Shown here in pieces: positions 24,169 through 35,274 of a stretch of DNA of 64,000 nucleotides. Both the position numbers and the translations under genes were made by a program. This DNA comes from Lytechinus variegatus (Eukaryota > Echinodermata > Echinoidea > Temnopleuroida > Toxopneustidae). Numbering within the stretch: the first letter of the stretch is position 1; every line of letters begins with the position of its first letter. The stretch spans positions 24,737,934 to 24,801,933 of the forward strand of contig NC_054743.1 in assembly GCF_018143015.1 (NCBI RefSeq), read 5' to 3'. Under the pieces are notes generated by a model. The model saw nothing but the letters and a program-made list of their open reading frames with translations. It ran no database searches and was not told where the DNA came from.

Positions 24169-27100
24169 ATGAATACCGACACAGTAGAACTAGCGAGGGA
24201 ATATGATTTAATAAGTTCTGTTTATTTTCAGAATCGAGTACGAGATGAAGCTTTGAAATGGATCGTTTTCGATGAAAACGACGACGTGCTCGATGTTGGA
24301 TGTGGTCCCGGAAGGTTATGTAATATGTTGTCTCCTCGTGTAAACTCAGTTACCGGTAAGGTTTTTTTTTGGGGGGGGGGGGTGGGAGGAGGGGTTGGAG
24401 GGTAATGTATATTGGTCCATCCTATTATGGGTCTATTATGCAGATATGTGATTATTTTCGAATATTCATATATGCAATGTTTTGTGTGGTTTTATACAGG
24501 TTTAGACATTTCGCCTGGCATGATAGAATATGCAAAGATGGAAAACTCAGGGCCCAATATACGATTCTTTCAAGAGGACGCGCAGACGTTTGGTTTTCAT
24601 CTCAACAACTGGTGGGAAAGGTTCAACAAAATCCTGAGTATAACAGCTCTTCATTGGTGCTTCGACAAGGAGAATGTATTGAGGAATGTCTTCCATTGCC
24701 TTAAACCTGGTGGTGTATTCCTCCTTGACTTCGAGACGCATTGGCACCTACGTGGGGAATGGAGTAGATACGGTGAATCCTGCGAAGTATGGCTTCAGAA
24801 ACATCACAGATGGGGAAAATATCTGGAGGTAAGGAGCTACTACCTGGTGGATGTTTCATAAAGCTGTTCGTAAGATAAGAACGACTTTAAGAACGACTGG
24901 TGATCTTTTCTTTTGGTAAATGGTATACACCATAGGCGATGGTTTAGCGCGTAAGAAAGGATCACCAGTCGTTCTTAAAGTCACTCTTAACTTACGAACA
25001 GCTTTATGAAACGGCCCCCTGGTCTAGTTTTGTTGTAGTGAATAGTTTTATATGGGCGTTTCTAGAAAGATATGCAACATAACATATACAATGGTAATGC
25101 ATATAAAACAAAACAATAATACAATAGTAGAAATATAAGCAATGAAAAACAAGATAGAAGGATAAGATGCATTATTCACTTTTAAAAAAATCATAATTGA
25201 AAGAAATGCAGGAGACCGCCATCGTAAGTGATTAAGCTTGAAAATGATGGCCGCCTCGTCATCGATGATGGTCATTGACATGATATGATGGTTATCATTT
25301 TATGATTTATAACTTTGCTTACACAGTCATATCATGACGTAAGTTCTGTCTTGTTGACTGGCCTAGATAATAGAATTATTTTAGAAATACATCGCTTATT
25401 GCTCTTGACCATCCTCTATTGTTGTGTATGCCATCATGCAAGACGGTGATTTGGGGATTATGTTTTTTTTTACGATTTCCTTGTAGTTCAAGTTTCCAGT
25501 TCAACGATTACGAAGAAAAGTAGGCCAAACCCCGTGTACACGGGGTTTAGTTTAATAATAACTGCTCCAAATGCCAATGTTTACTTTGAAAATATTTTCC
25601 TTGGCTAACTCGTATACAAATAGATTACCTGTTCTGTTAAATTTCACTGTAGCTTTTCGCTATGTAGTTTGATAAACAAAAAATCGCGCCCGATGGCTGG
25701 GTACGGGCAAATAAAATATTCCTTTTCGTTGAATTGAAATTACCAACTTGACTCATGATTCAAGCCACCGGAATCCTCGCCACCTCACTCACCCCGCCCC
25801 TAAAAAAATAGCTACTTTCCCAACAGTTAGAGCACCCATTCAATGCATTGATAACAAAAAAAAAATCAACAGGTACTTGAAAAAAAATTATCAGACAAAC
25901 TTCGAATGGTAAGGGAAGAGTATTCTAGGAGTATAGTGCAATATGCAAATATTGAGAGATTAATTAACTACATCTTTTTGTATGGTTTGTTTTTAAACAT
26001 CAAACTATTACATCTTCAGAACTGTGACTATTTACTGCTTCCAGTGGAAAGTACTGACACCTTTCACGACCTGATGAGATCAACAGGATTCTCTATTATA
26101 AAATCAGAGGTCAAGGAATCACCCTGGGTTCAATGGAAAGAACATGAAATTAAAAGTAAGTTTGACATCTAATCTATCTTATCATTCCAGTAACTGATTA
26201 GGCCCACAATAAGCGCGGAAACATCGAGGCAGTCTTGCGGAATCAAAATTTGTTCAAACTTGCTATGTATTTCCCCCTTTCTGTAATATGCTCTGAAGCA
26301 CTTTGAACATAATTAGGATGGAAATCGCGCTATTGAAGATAATGTGGACTGCTATTAGAGGCATGGAGACCGCACTGTGCCCAAGGGCTTTGCCCGAGGG
26401 CATGGTCTGGCCGGTGCGATACCCTCGAGCCGAAAGAAACAACCAAACATGTCTCGAATATCAAAGCAGTCCATAGGCCCTATATATCTTATGATCCGAA
26501 TCAAAAGCTGGATCTAGGTCTATATCTGAATTGAGCCGAAGCTCTAACCCAGACCCAGACTAACGATTGGTCTCGACTATGTTTTAGGAACTGAATTTAG
26601 GGTCTAATATATAATAGATCTATAGATCTAAGTCTAAGTTCTCCAAAATAGTCTAGTCTCTACATCATATCAAGATCTATGTCAGATCTAATATTAAACA
26701 GACTATATATATTATAATTCTAGATCTAGACCATTCTTCTCTGTTAGATGTGTGGATACATTAGACCTTACATAAGTGCCCCTCACCTTTTTGAGATAGC
26801 ATTTAAGGGTTGAACATTAACAAGGTGATAATTGATACATCCGTCTTTTATTAAAATAAGTTTCCTTTTGAAGCAGAATAGAACAAGCAAAGGTGTAGAA
26901 TTTACATCGTTCTATCGATATTTTTGATTAAATCGCGTGGATAGTATCCGCAATCACCAATAGGGATCTCAGTCAAATTTAATTATGCCCGTTGTTAAGA
27001 GGCGGATCAGAGGGCAACTATGCCAGTTGCCCTTGGTAGCCAGCTTAGTTTGTTGTTTTGCGGGCATCAGACCCTACATTACCTACTACAGCCTACACCG

Positions 27101-27561
27101 GTATACAGCGTTGCCTAACATAGGTCTTGTACGATTCTGGGCCACGATAACTGGGTGATGTGGTGTGCTACTGTTACAAATTGATGCAGAGGTTTAAGGT
27201 TTGAGCCCTGGTCACCTCTTTCGGATGGTGACCTTAAAGGTCGGTTCCAGACTAAAATAATCATACCTGATTGACACACATTTGACAAAACTCAACTACA
27301 TACGCACGCCACGATTCCTCTGTCTTCGTGTGTGCTGTATACACTTTCTTGTAAAAGTGCCATTGCTTATGTCTTCATTTTCATGCAGGTCAATTAAGGA
27401 CCTCCTTTTATCCGATGAAGTATATCCCTCTGGAACACCAAGAAGAATTCATCGGTGACGTGTACAAATGGGCGTGTGGCGTCACTCCAAAGAGGTCCGG
27501 TAATGTTTACCGAGGTGAATATGGGAGAATTGAACACATCACCATCATGGCTACCAAATAA
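24169..27561 (+). CDS. SAM-dependent methyltransferase, juvenile hormone acid methyltransferase-like (five exons)
   Basis: Exons 24169-24355, 24500-24828, 25873-25908 (a 36-bp micro-exon), 26020-26155 and 27389-27561 join in frame to 286 residues. All introns are GT-AG; donors are GTAAG or GTAAGG. Class I methyltransferase motifs are clear: motif I VLDVGCGPGRL in exon 1, motif II-like GLDISPGMIEYA at the start of exon 2, then EDAQTF, ITALHWCFD and LKPGGVFLLDFE. Exon 5 has IPLEHQEEFIGDVYKW before the stop. This order and the LDISPxM and HW motifs fit the JHAMT-like branch, whose insect members methylate farnesoic or juvenile hormone acids. The echinoderm substrate is unknown, so no hormone role is claimed. 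Length is normal for the family. Poly(A) signals AATAAA at 27868 and 27885 lie about 310-330 bp after the stop. Introns hold a foldback MITE, a perfect palindrome and a 7SL-like SINE. Confidence 0.85.
24853..25021. mobile_element. foldback MITE, GTTTCATAAAGCTGTTCGTAAG ends (copy 1)
   Basis: The left arm, from GTTTCATAAAGCTGTTCGTA to GAACGACTGGTGATC, is repeated inverted at the right, giving a hairpin of about 165 bp. It lies in intron 2 of the methyltransferase. The related copy is at 57008-57161. Confidence 0.75.
25527..25548. repeat. 22-bp perfect palindrome in intron
   Basis: AAACCCCGTGT and its exact inverse ACACGGGGTTT adjoin without a spacer. It lies in intron 2 of the methyltransferase gene. 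No function is known. Confidence 0.8.
26340..26770. repeat. intronic repeats, including AGATCTA-rich stretch
   Basis: 26375-26425 contains the inverted pair GCCCAAGGGC / GCCCGAGGGC. 26590-26740 is rich in AGATCTA/TCTAGATC words. Neither has clear element borders. Confidence 0.3.
27151..27305 (+). mobile_element. SINE with SRP (7SL) RNA-like head, older copy
   Basis: Starts CTGGGTGATGTGGTGTGC and continues with the same body as the minus-strand copy at 41297-41463 (TTACAAATTGATGCAGAGG, GAGCCCTGGTCAC, CTTTCGGATGG, AAAGGTCGG, GACAAAACT). About 20 bp within the 7SL-like head are missing here. It lies in intron 4 of the methyltransferase. Confidence 0.6.
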
Positions 27562-27899
27562 AGACATTCTTCAAGTTTCTTGACCTGATCCACGCGAGCA
27601 GATCCCTCGACTTTTAGTGTCTTCAACAGGGACATTTTAAGGATTATTTGTTTAGGAATTCATGAAGAGCATACATATCTCACCATAGTCATCTAATGCG
27701 AGCGCCTAGCGCGTGCAGAATTTTACAGAAGTACACCTAAACCATGGAGCTAATATATTCTTAAACCACTGCATCACACGTTATGCAAAGGGCCCTCTTC
27801 CTTTATATATAATATACATAATGTGTGTGCATATATTCATATATAAAGATGTATTGAAAGATTTTGAAATAAAGAGGTACATGAAATAAAATAAAATTC

Positions 27900-30308
27900 A
27901 TGGAGATCTATATAGTGTTGTAGTCATGGCAAGAACTCTGTCAGAAGCTTACTACCCTTTTACTAGCCAGTGGAAGAGCCTATTTGGTTGAGTAACTCCT
28001 TAATTTGAATATGAATAGACCATACCTATATCTGCTAGAGTAGGCAACCCCTCACTGTGTTTGATAGATATAGTGTGTGTGCACTGCATAGGGCAATGCA
28101 AGCAAATGATCAACAGACTGCAGATATGTATATGCAAGCATCGGGTGCAGTAGCATCTTTCGGCAGCTCCTTAACCATGTTAGCTGGGAAAGCTAGCACA
28201 TTGGTGCTACTCCTTTGATCCTTTGATATGTGGGGTGGCATTTAAGACATCAGTGGTTGGTACACTGGTTGGAATTCAAGATTCAGACAGTAAGTTGATG
28301 GGTTTTTTTCATATAATTATGGACAGTTTTTATAATATTTAGAAACTGTGGTGTTATTTGTATTCCAATTGAACATCATAAGCATAAGATAAGCTATTTC
28401 AAGACGATAAGATACATGTAAGCCAGATATTGTTTATTTCATACACATTATAAAGAAAACACATTTATATGTCTTACACAAGTCATGAAATTATTGTTTT
28501 AGGAAGTGACTTAATTATCCAATATTTAGACTTGAAAACTATTTTTTCATTTATCAAGACAATAAGTCTGTCTATTGACAGATTTTGAAAGCTCTTTTAA
28601 ACACTCATTAAACACTCATTAACTAAGAATAGTGGTGATTTTTGTATGACACTTTATTAGAATTATTGTTTCACTTGTTCAAAGTTAGAACACTGATATT
28701 TGGTACTCAAATACAAGTATAGAGAGTTCAGTGACCTGCTTTGAAATGTACTCACTACTCAGCATTTACTTTATTATAAACCATTCGAATAACAGAAATG
28801 ATATGAACTGTCGGCTGTTAATCCTTGCGTATTCTTTTCCAGACGGCCGTTTCTTGATAGTTATCCACGTCTTTTGACATTTTACCACGTTCCTCCACGT
28901 TTGCCATGTGTCGCCATGGTTCTCCACGTTTGACAAGGTTTATCGATGTCCTACGTCTTGTGATGTTCACGGCCTCTTCGACGTCTTACGACGTTCTTTG
29001 ATTGCTACGTACGTTCTCCACGGTAAAGTTCCGAGTTCTGGTTATCTGGTTTCTTCTTCTGGTTTGGCCAGTTCATCTCGCGAGTTCATCTCCACATCGT
29101 CATCTGTTCGGCGCTGCTCATCCATGTCATCCATTTCTTCAACATCGAACGATCAATTCGGACATTGATATATATGACATCTGACACCGGGTGATGAGCG
29201 AACACTTGAGAAACTCAACTTTCCTCAAAGTCGGTATACTTAATATATCAATTGTTCTCATAAACAGAGAATTTATGATTTTTCTTGAATAGGAAAATAA
29301 TTTAAATTGAGTCAGATTGTTCCAAAAAATTTTGATACTCGTTTATTGATTTGTTTATGTTTTAAAAGCTTGTGAGCCTCGATAACGTCTATAGTAAATT
29401 CATTTTGATTGAAATGTACTATTCTATCTTATAGTTTAATTCTTGGGAGGTCAAACAGCCTCATAGATTAATAAGTCTAGTTCACATCAAAAACAATGTG
29501 ACAAACTCAAAGGCCAAAATTAAAGTATGAATCTTCAAGGCCAGTGCCAGAGCATGAAACTCAATCAAACATGTCAAAGGTATCGATGTATACTAGAAAC
29601 AAGAGCGCTAATAGACATTAGAGATCTATGCAAAAACATTTAGTATGGTATTTGTTCTGAATTAAAAGAATAGTGAACGGCAGTTTGTATGTGTGTAATT
29701 CTTGATTATCCAAGCGTGAACGAATGCTATGAAAATATGGTATTCAATTATTTGGAACGAGATTTCAGGAAATGTTTGTTCATGTTTTTGCTTTTGTTAT
29801 TATCTCTGTTACATTAATATCTAGAAAACTTGGAATTATGAATATAATACATTTATTGTAAGGTTTTCTATGACAGGATTCCATGAGCTCATATCCATAC
29901 GTTCTTGAAAACGAATTACTGAATGCAAACAGAATATCTAATCAATATCATCATCGTAATGAAATAATTACTATAACGTTCAATATTATAATGTGCGATA
30001 TCACGACTTCTTTGTCAGTGTCTTTATGTAGTAAATAAATGTCTATGATAAATAGATAACACCACCGTGTTCTTCTAATAACCTACTTTAATTTGATGTA
30101 TAATTCGCCGTTTTGGGTGATTAGCAATAGATTTCTATTCTAAACTGGAAATTTTAAAATGAATGCACTTGGTACTGCATGCAGTGCAGGTGACAGAAAT
30201 GCCTGCTCTTTGGATAATCCGAGATACATAAGAATGCAAAGACCAACATGTCTGTATACTGCATTATCATTTGTATATGACTCGAGATCGTTGAAAGCAC
30301 ACATAAGA
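27900..30308. other. intergenic, no gene recognised; ACGT-rich patch at 28867-29022
   Basis: Between the methyltransferase poly(A) signals and the 3' end of the GPCR. The only structured stretch is 28867-29022, where CCACGT, TACGT and GACGT words occur about ten times in 155 bp. An 86-residue ORF over this patch (28908-29168) is Ser/Arg-rich and looks composition-driven. Confidence 0.4.
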
Positions 30309-31346
30309 TCAAATGCTTATCGCAAGTGGCCTGACGCATCCAAATAATTTCATGAACAACGCCCTCGCCTCGGGGTTTGTCAGAAGGTAGACGATGGGCT
30401 GCATCCATGTGCTGCTAACTGCAAATTTGTCAAGAACAGCAATAGCTTCTGGACTCAACGGCACTGTGTAGTAGACAATAAAAGATGCCCATACTAGGTA
30501 GAAAGAACCGATCAGAAGGACAACCGTTGTGAGTCCTTTGATTCTTCGGCTTGGCAAACGGGGGAGGTCTGGCTCAATACCCGGGCTTCGTAACGGTTCA
30601 ATATTTCCCCTGTCACTCCGAGGCTCCAAATGCGCACGAATTTCACGACCGGAATTGTGGGTTGTCTCGAAACTTGGCGCCACACTTGCCTTTCCACACG
30701 CAATAAACAGTAGCTTCGTGTATAAAACTGTTGTAAGACACATTGTTACACAAACTGGAAATGCAAAGTGCAGCGTGTGAACAATCGAGACCAGGTCTGC
30801 TCTAGGACGAGTGGTTTTACCCATACAACGCTGTGCAAGCAAGATTACAAATGGGGATTCCGGGATCGGAAGGTATAGGCCGCAAATTAGAATGGTGCAC
30901 AGTAATACAACTGTGAGCATCGTGACAAATCTGGTTCTGGTCATGATGACAGAATATCGTAACGGTCTGGTAATTAGGATGTAGAGGTTAACACTGATTC
31001 CAAGATGGCAAATCATGATGGTCCAAAATGCCACATGGAATATAAACGGAACGGCCAGGCTGAGGATCATGCAGGTGTCTCTGTCACTAAACGAAAACCA
31101 GAATGGTCCCCAGGAGCCCCAGATGATTCCTGCAACTAGATTGGAGATTGCGAGAGTCTGATAAAGAACTCGCATGTTCTCCTGAAGCTCTTGCTGCTGA
31201 CGGACCAACACGAGTACAATCACGTTACATACGACTGAAAGGACGACGGTGAGAAGGTAGAAACCAACTTCGCCTGGAATGAGGCTTTCATTTTCCACGT
31301 CCATGACGTCTGTTACATTCGTCGATCCTTGATTCGCCATCGTCAT
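30309..31346 (-). CDS. Intronless rhodopsin-class GPCR with degenerate activation motifs
   Basis: A 345-residue single-exon ORF with seven hydrophobic segments (about 27-48, 62-80, 95-118, 139-162, 188-214, 270-294, 303-323). Class A hallmarks are present: N41 in TM1, the disulfide pair C92 (start of TM3) and C174 (loop 2), the TRPLRY sequence after TM3 (126-131), a long basic third loop, and W286 in TM6. Several key residues differ: the TM2 Asp is N69, DRY is NLY (120-122), CWxP is VWAS, and NPxxY is NPEAR (324-328). Sea urchins carry very large lineage-specific sets of intronless rhodopsin-type receptors expressed in sensory tissues, and this fits that pattern. The ligand is unknown. Loss of the DRY arginine raises the question of how it couples to G proteins. 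The first two Met codons (1 and 3) are both possible starts. Confidence 0.85.
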   Translation of the reverse strand: MTMANQGSTNVTDVMDVENESLIPGEVGFYLLTVVLSVVCNVIVLVLVRQQQELQENMRVLYQTLAISNLVAGIIWGSWGPFWFSFSDRDTCMILSLAVPFIFHVAFWTIMICHLGISVNLYILITRPLRYSVIMTRTRFVTMLTVVLLCTILICGLYLPIPESPFVILLAQRCMGKTTRPRADLVSIVHTLHFAFPVCVTMCLTTVLYTKLLFIACGKASVAPSFETTHNSGREIRAHLEPRSDRGNIEPLRSPGIEPDLPRLPSRRIKGLTTVVLLIGSFYLVWASFIVYYTVPLSPEAIAVLDKFAVSSTWMQPIVYLLTNPEARALFMKLFGCVRPLAISI

Positions 31347-31888
31347 GCAAACGAAAGTGGTGGCTTCACGACAGGACGATCAGAAGGTTGTGTTGGTAAT
31401 GTTGGCGGTTGCGACTGGGCTTTTTAATTTAAAAATGCATGAATCGAATGTGCTACCTCCTTCATCAAAATGTCAGTTAGATTGATTCAACCGTGGGGTT
31501 CTCTTGAAATTAGGAAGCATGGTCAAACAAACTTAGTTAACGATTATTTTCAATGTGGCGATTCTAAAAACAAGTCTTCAAAGCATGCAAAACGTGAGAG
31601 AATCCTCATTCACTGTTTACCCACTCTATTATGTCGCAGCAGGCTTTCAACTGATTCGAAAATGTCAGTGCTGAATAATTGCAGAATAAATGTGGCGGTT
31701 CTACCATGTCTACGGAGTGATATCATGTCGCTTTTGATCCGAAATTGAGTAAATAATTGCTCAGTGGTCAGGTGGTTAGTTAAAAAGAAAGATTTTTTTT
31801 TTCTTAGGAGCGACACCGAGATGAACAGATAGGGGGAAGAGTAAACATTTAAAAGTGACTTCAATTTTTTCTCGATTAATATAGGAAT
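31347..31888. other. GPCR 5' flank, no gene recognised
   Basis: An ORF at 31470-31748 has no recognised domain. The region probably includes the GPCR promoter by position only. Confidence 0.3.
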
Positions 31889-33292
31889 CAGTGGCGTACT
31901 ATGGTCCCCCCCCCCCCTCCTGTCGGCTGGCCAAAAAAAAACAGGAGGAAGGGAGAAAAAAGGGGGAGAAATGAAGAGAAAATGTAATGGGAAAGAAGAA
32001 ATTACTGTACATTGTATTATGTTATATTGTATTACAGATATATATTATGTGATATTACATAAGATTTTTTGTCATAACTTTATAAGACATGATTTGCACA
32101 GGGCCTGTTTGTTCATCGTTCCCGGTGCTCGAATTGTCTGTTTAACGAGATACGTAATCCTGTTGTCTTAAAACATCCCGTTTTCAAGTCAATATACAAC
32201 ATAATATATATATAATGTATCGTCGCACTTCGAGGTATTATTGTTTTATGTAGTGATGATATACATTATGCTTCTGTTCATGACTAGCCCCATTTTAAGG
32301 TCCGGGGAGATGATTATTATTATTATTTGTTTGACGTCACCTGTGCCCAGGTGCCTGGGAGGCGAAAAGCGAACTGAATCATTATGACCCGCAGGTCTCT
32401 CCTCCCGATATAACTGATTGGGGGAGTGCAGGTGGACCGCTAAACCGGGGTTTCCCCCTACTCTTAGTGCAGTGGGTTCTTAACGTGCAAAGGTGGTGAC
32501 TCTCCTCTACACGGGGCCTCCATTTAACGTCCTATCCGAGGGACGGAGTGTTTTCCATTGTAACATAGCCTGCATCTATGAAACATGGGAGAGACGTTTA
32601 CACACAACGCACTGGCTTCAGTCATCTGCCCGGGGTGGACTCGAACCCACGATCTTTGGTTCGACGGGCAAACGCGTTACCGACTGAGCCAGATATGTCT
32701 GCTTTTCACGAATTCCTAAAATCAGTCCTTTAAATGTTCCCTATTCTGATCTGAAAAAAAAAATGAGCTCGGACTTTGCGCTTGCATCATTTGGTTAGTG
32801 AAATACGTTTTGTCTTAGTGAATTCCTACAAACAAGCCTTAATATGCCTCTATTCAGGTCTGAATTTCCAAAAAAAAAATAGCTCGCCCTTCGCTCTCGG
32901 AATATTTGATTAGTGAGATGTGTATGTTCATTATAATTACAATGACTACCAAAAGTGTTTCATGTGTTGAGATGTAACTCTGACAAAATCAGCATGCGCT
33001 TGGCACTCACATGGCTATGGTGAGATATGTTTACTCTTAAGTACGTATCATTATTACAAAAATATGTTTTTAATCATGATAATGTCCCTTTTCAGGTTTG
33101 AACATAACAAAAATTTCAGCTCGCTTCGCGCTCGCATTATTCGATCAGTCAGTCAGAGGGATACATATCCGTTTAATGGCACAGACCTTAAAATGTATCG
33201 ATTAGGTCAGTACATCTGGCAATCGAGCGCGCTTCGACTCGAATTTTTTTTGCTGGTGCCCCCCTCATGCATTGTCCCACGTGACGCTGCTG
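31889..33292 (+). mobile_element. hAT-like non-autonomous element with ~110-bp internal repeats (copy A)
   Basis: Starts CAGTGGCGTACTATGG and shares its first 250 bp (GGGAAAGAAGAAATTA, TGTTATATT, CATAACTTTATAA) and its internal order with the copy at 40377-41988. Degenerate GCTCGCGCTTCGCGCTCGC units lie near 32764, 32881, 32994, 33118 and 33224, about 105-124 bp apart. It is interrupted by a tRNA-type SINE at 32311-32697. The right end (GCTGGTGCCCCCCTC... then CCCACGTGACG) is decayed, so that border is approximate. Confidence 0.65.
32311..32697 (-). mobile_element. full-length tRNA-derived SINE
   Basis: Read on the minus strand, a tRNA-like head has an A box TGGCTCAGTCGG (near 32680-32691) and a B box GGTTCGAGTCC (near 32637-32647). 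A conserved body of about 280 bp follows, with CACCACCTTTGCACGTTAAG, CCCCAATCAGTTATATC and CGCCTCCCAGGCACCTGG, then an (AAT)n tail at 32311-32330. The body matches the truncated copy at 22590-23470. It sits within the hAT-like element, so it is the younger insertion. Confidence 0.85.
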
Positions 33293-33712
33293 ATAGGAGT
33301 ACTGCATAATTGATGTACACCACAAACCCCTTTAACCATATTTTTTCCACTCTTGCCTTCCCTTTCGTCACCTTTTTTCAACTGATCACTTTCAAAAATA
33401 TGGGGAGGAGGGGCTTGCCCTAACTCCCCCCCCCCCATCACTTTCCTCCCGCTTTGCGTCACTCTGGTACCTTTTATCACATCATTTTAGATTGATGAAT
33501 AAAGATTACTCGTGAGGAAATCAGATCCATCTAAGTGCTGTATACATAGTGGACATCTGAGTCCGACACTCGGGGAATTTATGTTTGTCTAATATCTGAT
33601 AACAAAATTCATACTTTCAGCCTTTCTCATCATTCCTTTTTTAGAAATTGGCGTAGGCAATATTTTTTCCGCTTTTTAAGCAGCCTCCTCCATTTCCAGC
33701 CTGTTTATAAGC

Positions 33713-34259
33713 CCCGGGGGGCCACTTACATTGACGAGTGGATACCATGCGCGACCAAAAAAACACGTAAAAAGGATGTCTTTTTCACGATAGGGCACGT
33801 TACGTACGTAACGTGATAAGGGTGTCAAAAACACAAAAATAATGAAAAAAGGTTATCTATTTCGCAAGGAAAATTACGTGTTTAGTCGAATTTGCGGGGA
33901 TGATAAAACAAAGATAGAATGTTTTATAAAGGATGTCTTTTTTGCCCCAACACTTCGTGTTTAGGGTCCGATTTGCGCGAGGTGTAGAAGGTGGGGTCGT
34001 ACTAAACCAAATAAGGTCAAGCCGACGACCGAAGGACCTGTAACAATAAAACATTCCTTTACTTGTTTAGGGGTTCATTTCAGGGAACATTTGCCAAGAG
34101 TATCGTTTTGTTTCCAATACTCGTTAAGGGTAGGGTTTCAAACGCCAATACTTGTTAAGGGGTGCATTTTCAGAAAATGGAAATTACGTGTTTAGGGTGC
34201 TTTTCGAGACCCCATGGTCGCGCATGGTATCCACTCGTGAATGGAAGTGGCCCCCCGGG
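33713..34259. mobile_element. 547-bp hAT-type MITE, perfect 8-bp TSD (copy 1)
   Basis: The TSD TTATAAGC is present at 33705-33712 and again at 34260-34267. The ends CCCGGGGGGCCACTT and AAGTGGCCCCCCGGG are perfect inverses, and the inverted similarity extends to about 50 bp (GAGTGGATACCATGCGCGACC). Inside is a 20-bp perfect palindrome, CACGTTACGTACGTAACGTG, near 33797. There is no transposase ORF. A second copy is at 55011-55525. Confidence 0.9.
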
Positions 34260-34664
34260 TTATAAGCTTGACTATTATTGTAAATAGAAAATTGCTGTAT
34301 GTTTTTGTTTTCCTCAAGAAGTACGAATTGAAAGATGTTATACTGTAATTGTTTGAAATGGAAATAAACGGAAATAAATACGATTGAATTAAATATTATG
34401 TACGTTCTTATGTTTTATACATGAGACAGTGAACATTTCAAGTAACACTGAATACGTCTGCGCAGCCGATGATTCGGTTAAATAAGAAAAATAATAATAT
34501 TAATATGTCTCTTTAAAGATAAGCGTTGTCTTGTGTTATCACTTCCTGTGTTCATTAATTCATCATTTCATCATCACCTCATTCAACTTTAAGCTAGACG
34601 ATTCTCCTGTACATGTCCATTCTTCATTGAACGTTTCATTACATAGCTCCATCTACGTTGAAGC

Positions 34665-34705
34665 AAGGAGATATCACCTCTAGAGGTTAGAGGTGATATC
34701 TCCTT
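34665..34705. repeat. hairpin with 18-bp perfect arms
   Basis: Arms 34665-34682 and 34688-34705 (AAGGAGATATCACCTCTA and its inverse) are separated by GAGGT. No poly(T) or flanking duplication identifies it as a known element. Confidence 0.8.
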
Positions 34706-34929
34706 GTATTGGTTGAAGCATGCCTGAATATCAAGCAGATCGTATCCAGGCATTCTTGAAAAGAATTACTGAATGCAAATATAAATAAATGATAAACTAA
34801 TATTGTCAAAGAACATGATTATATTGCCAGTTCGAACTACAACCACCATTCTTGATTTCATCCATTATCACGAATCGATGTTTCTACTGTTAGATATTTG
34901 AAGGGAAGTCATCAACAAAAATAGAAAGT

Positions 34930-35274
34930 ATAGCCCCTCGATCTTCTTTATTATTAGCCCTATTCCTTATTTTCATGTATTCCTTTACTTGTATTTCAAT
35001 ATTCCTAGTATCTATTTTTTGAGGGGTTCACATTCTACAAGCTTTGCTTTTCAGTGGACCCCTCCATTCTTCTTGTGATATATGATTGTATTGATTTAAT
35101 TATATTTAATGATATTGATTTAAACTTGACCTGTATGTTAATTTATATTTAAATCACTTATCGAATACGTTTATTATTTTTTCAATATTGAATTTTGTTC
35201 ATGCTTTTATTTAAATTGAATCAATCTATCTTGTATTATGTTGAAGAATGAAAAATAAATTGAATTGAATTGAA
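34930..35274 (+). mobile_element. LINE 3' end with ATTGAATTGAATTG tail
   Basis: A GAGGGGTTCACATTCTACAAG block, AT-rich 3' UTR and a terminal AATAAATTGAATTGAATTG tail mark the 3' end of a CR1-like LINE. No coding sequence remains. Confidence 0.5.

Noticed and set aside
28908..29168. 86-aa Ser-rich ORF
   Set aside because: Frame is kept open by the ACGT/TTC-rich composition; no homolog or splice context recognised.
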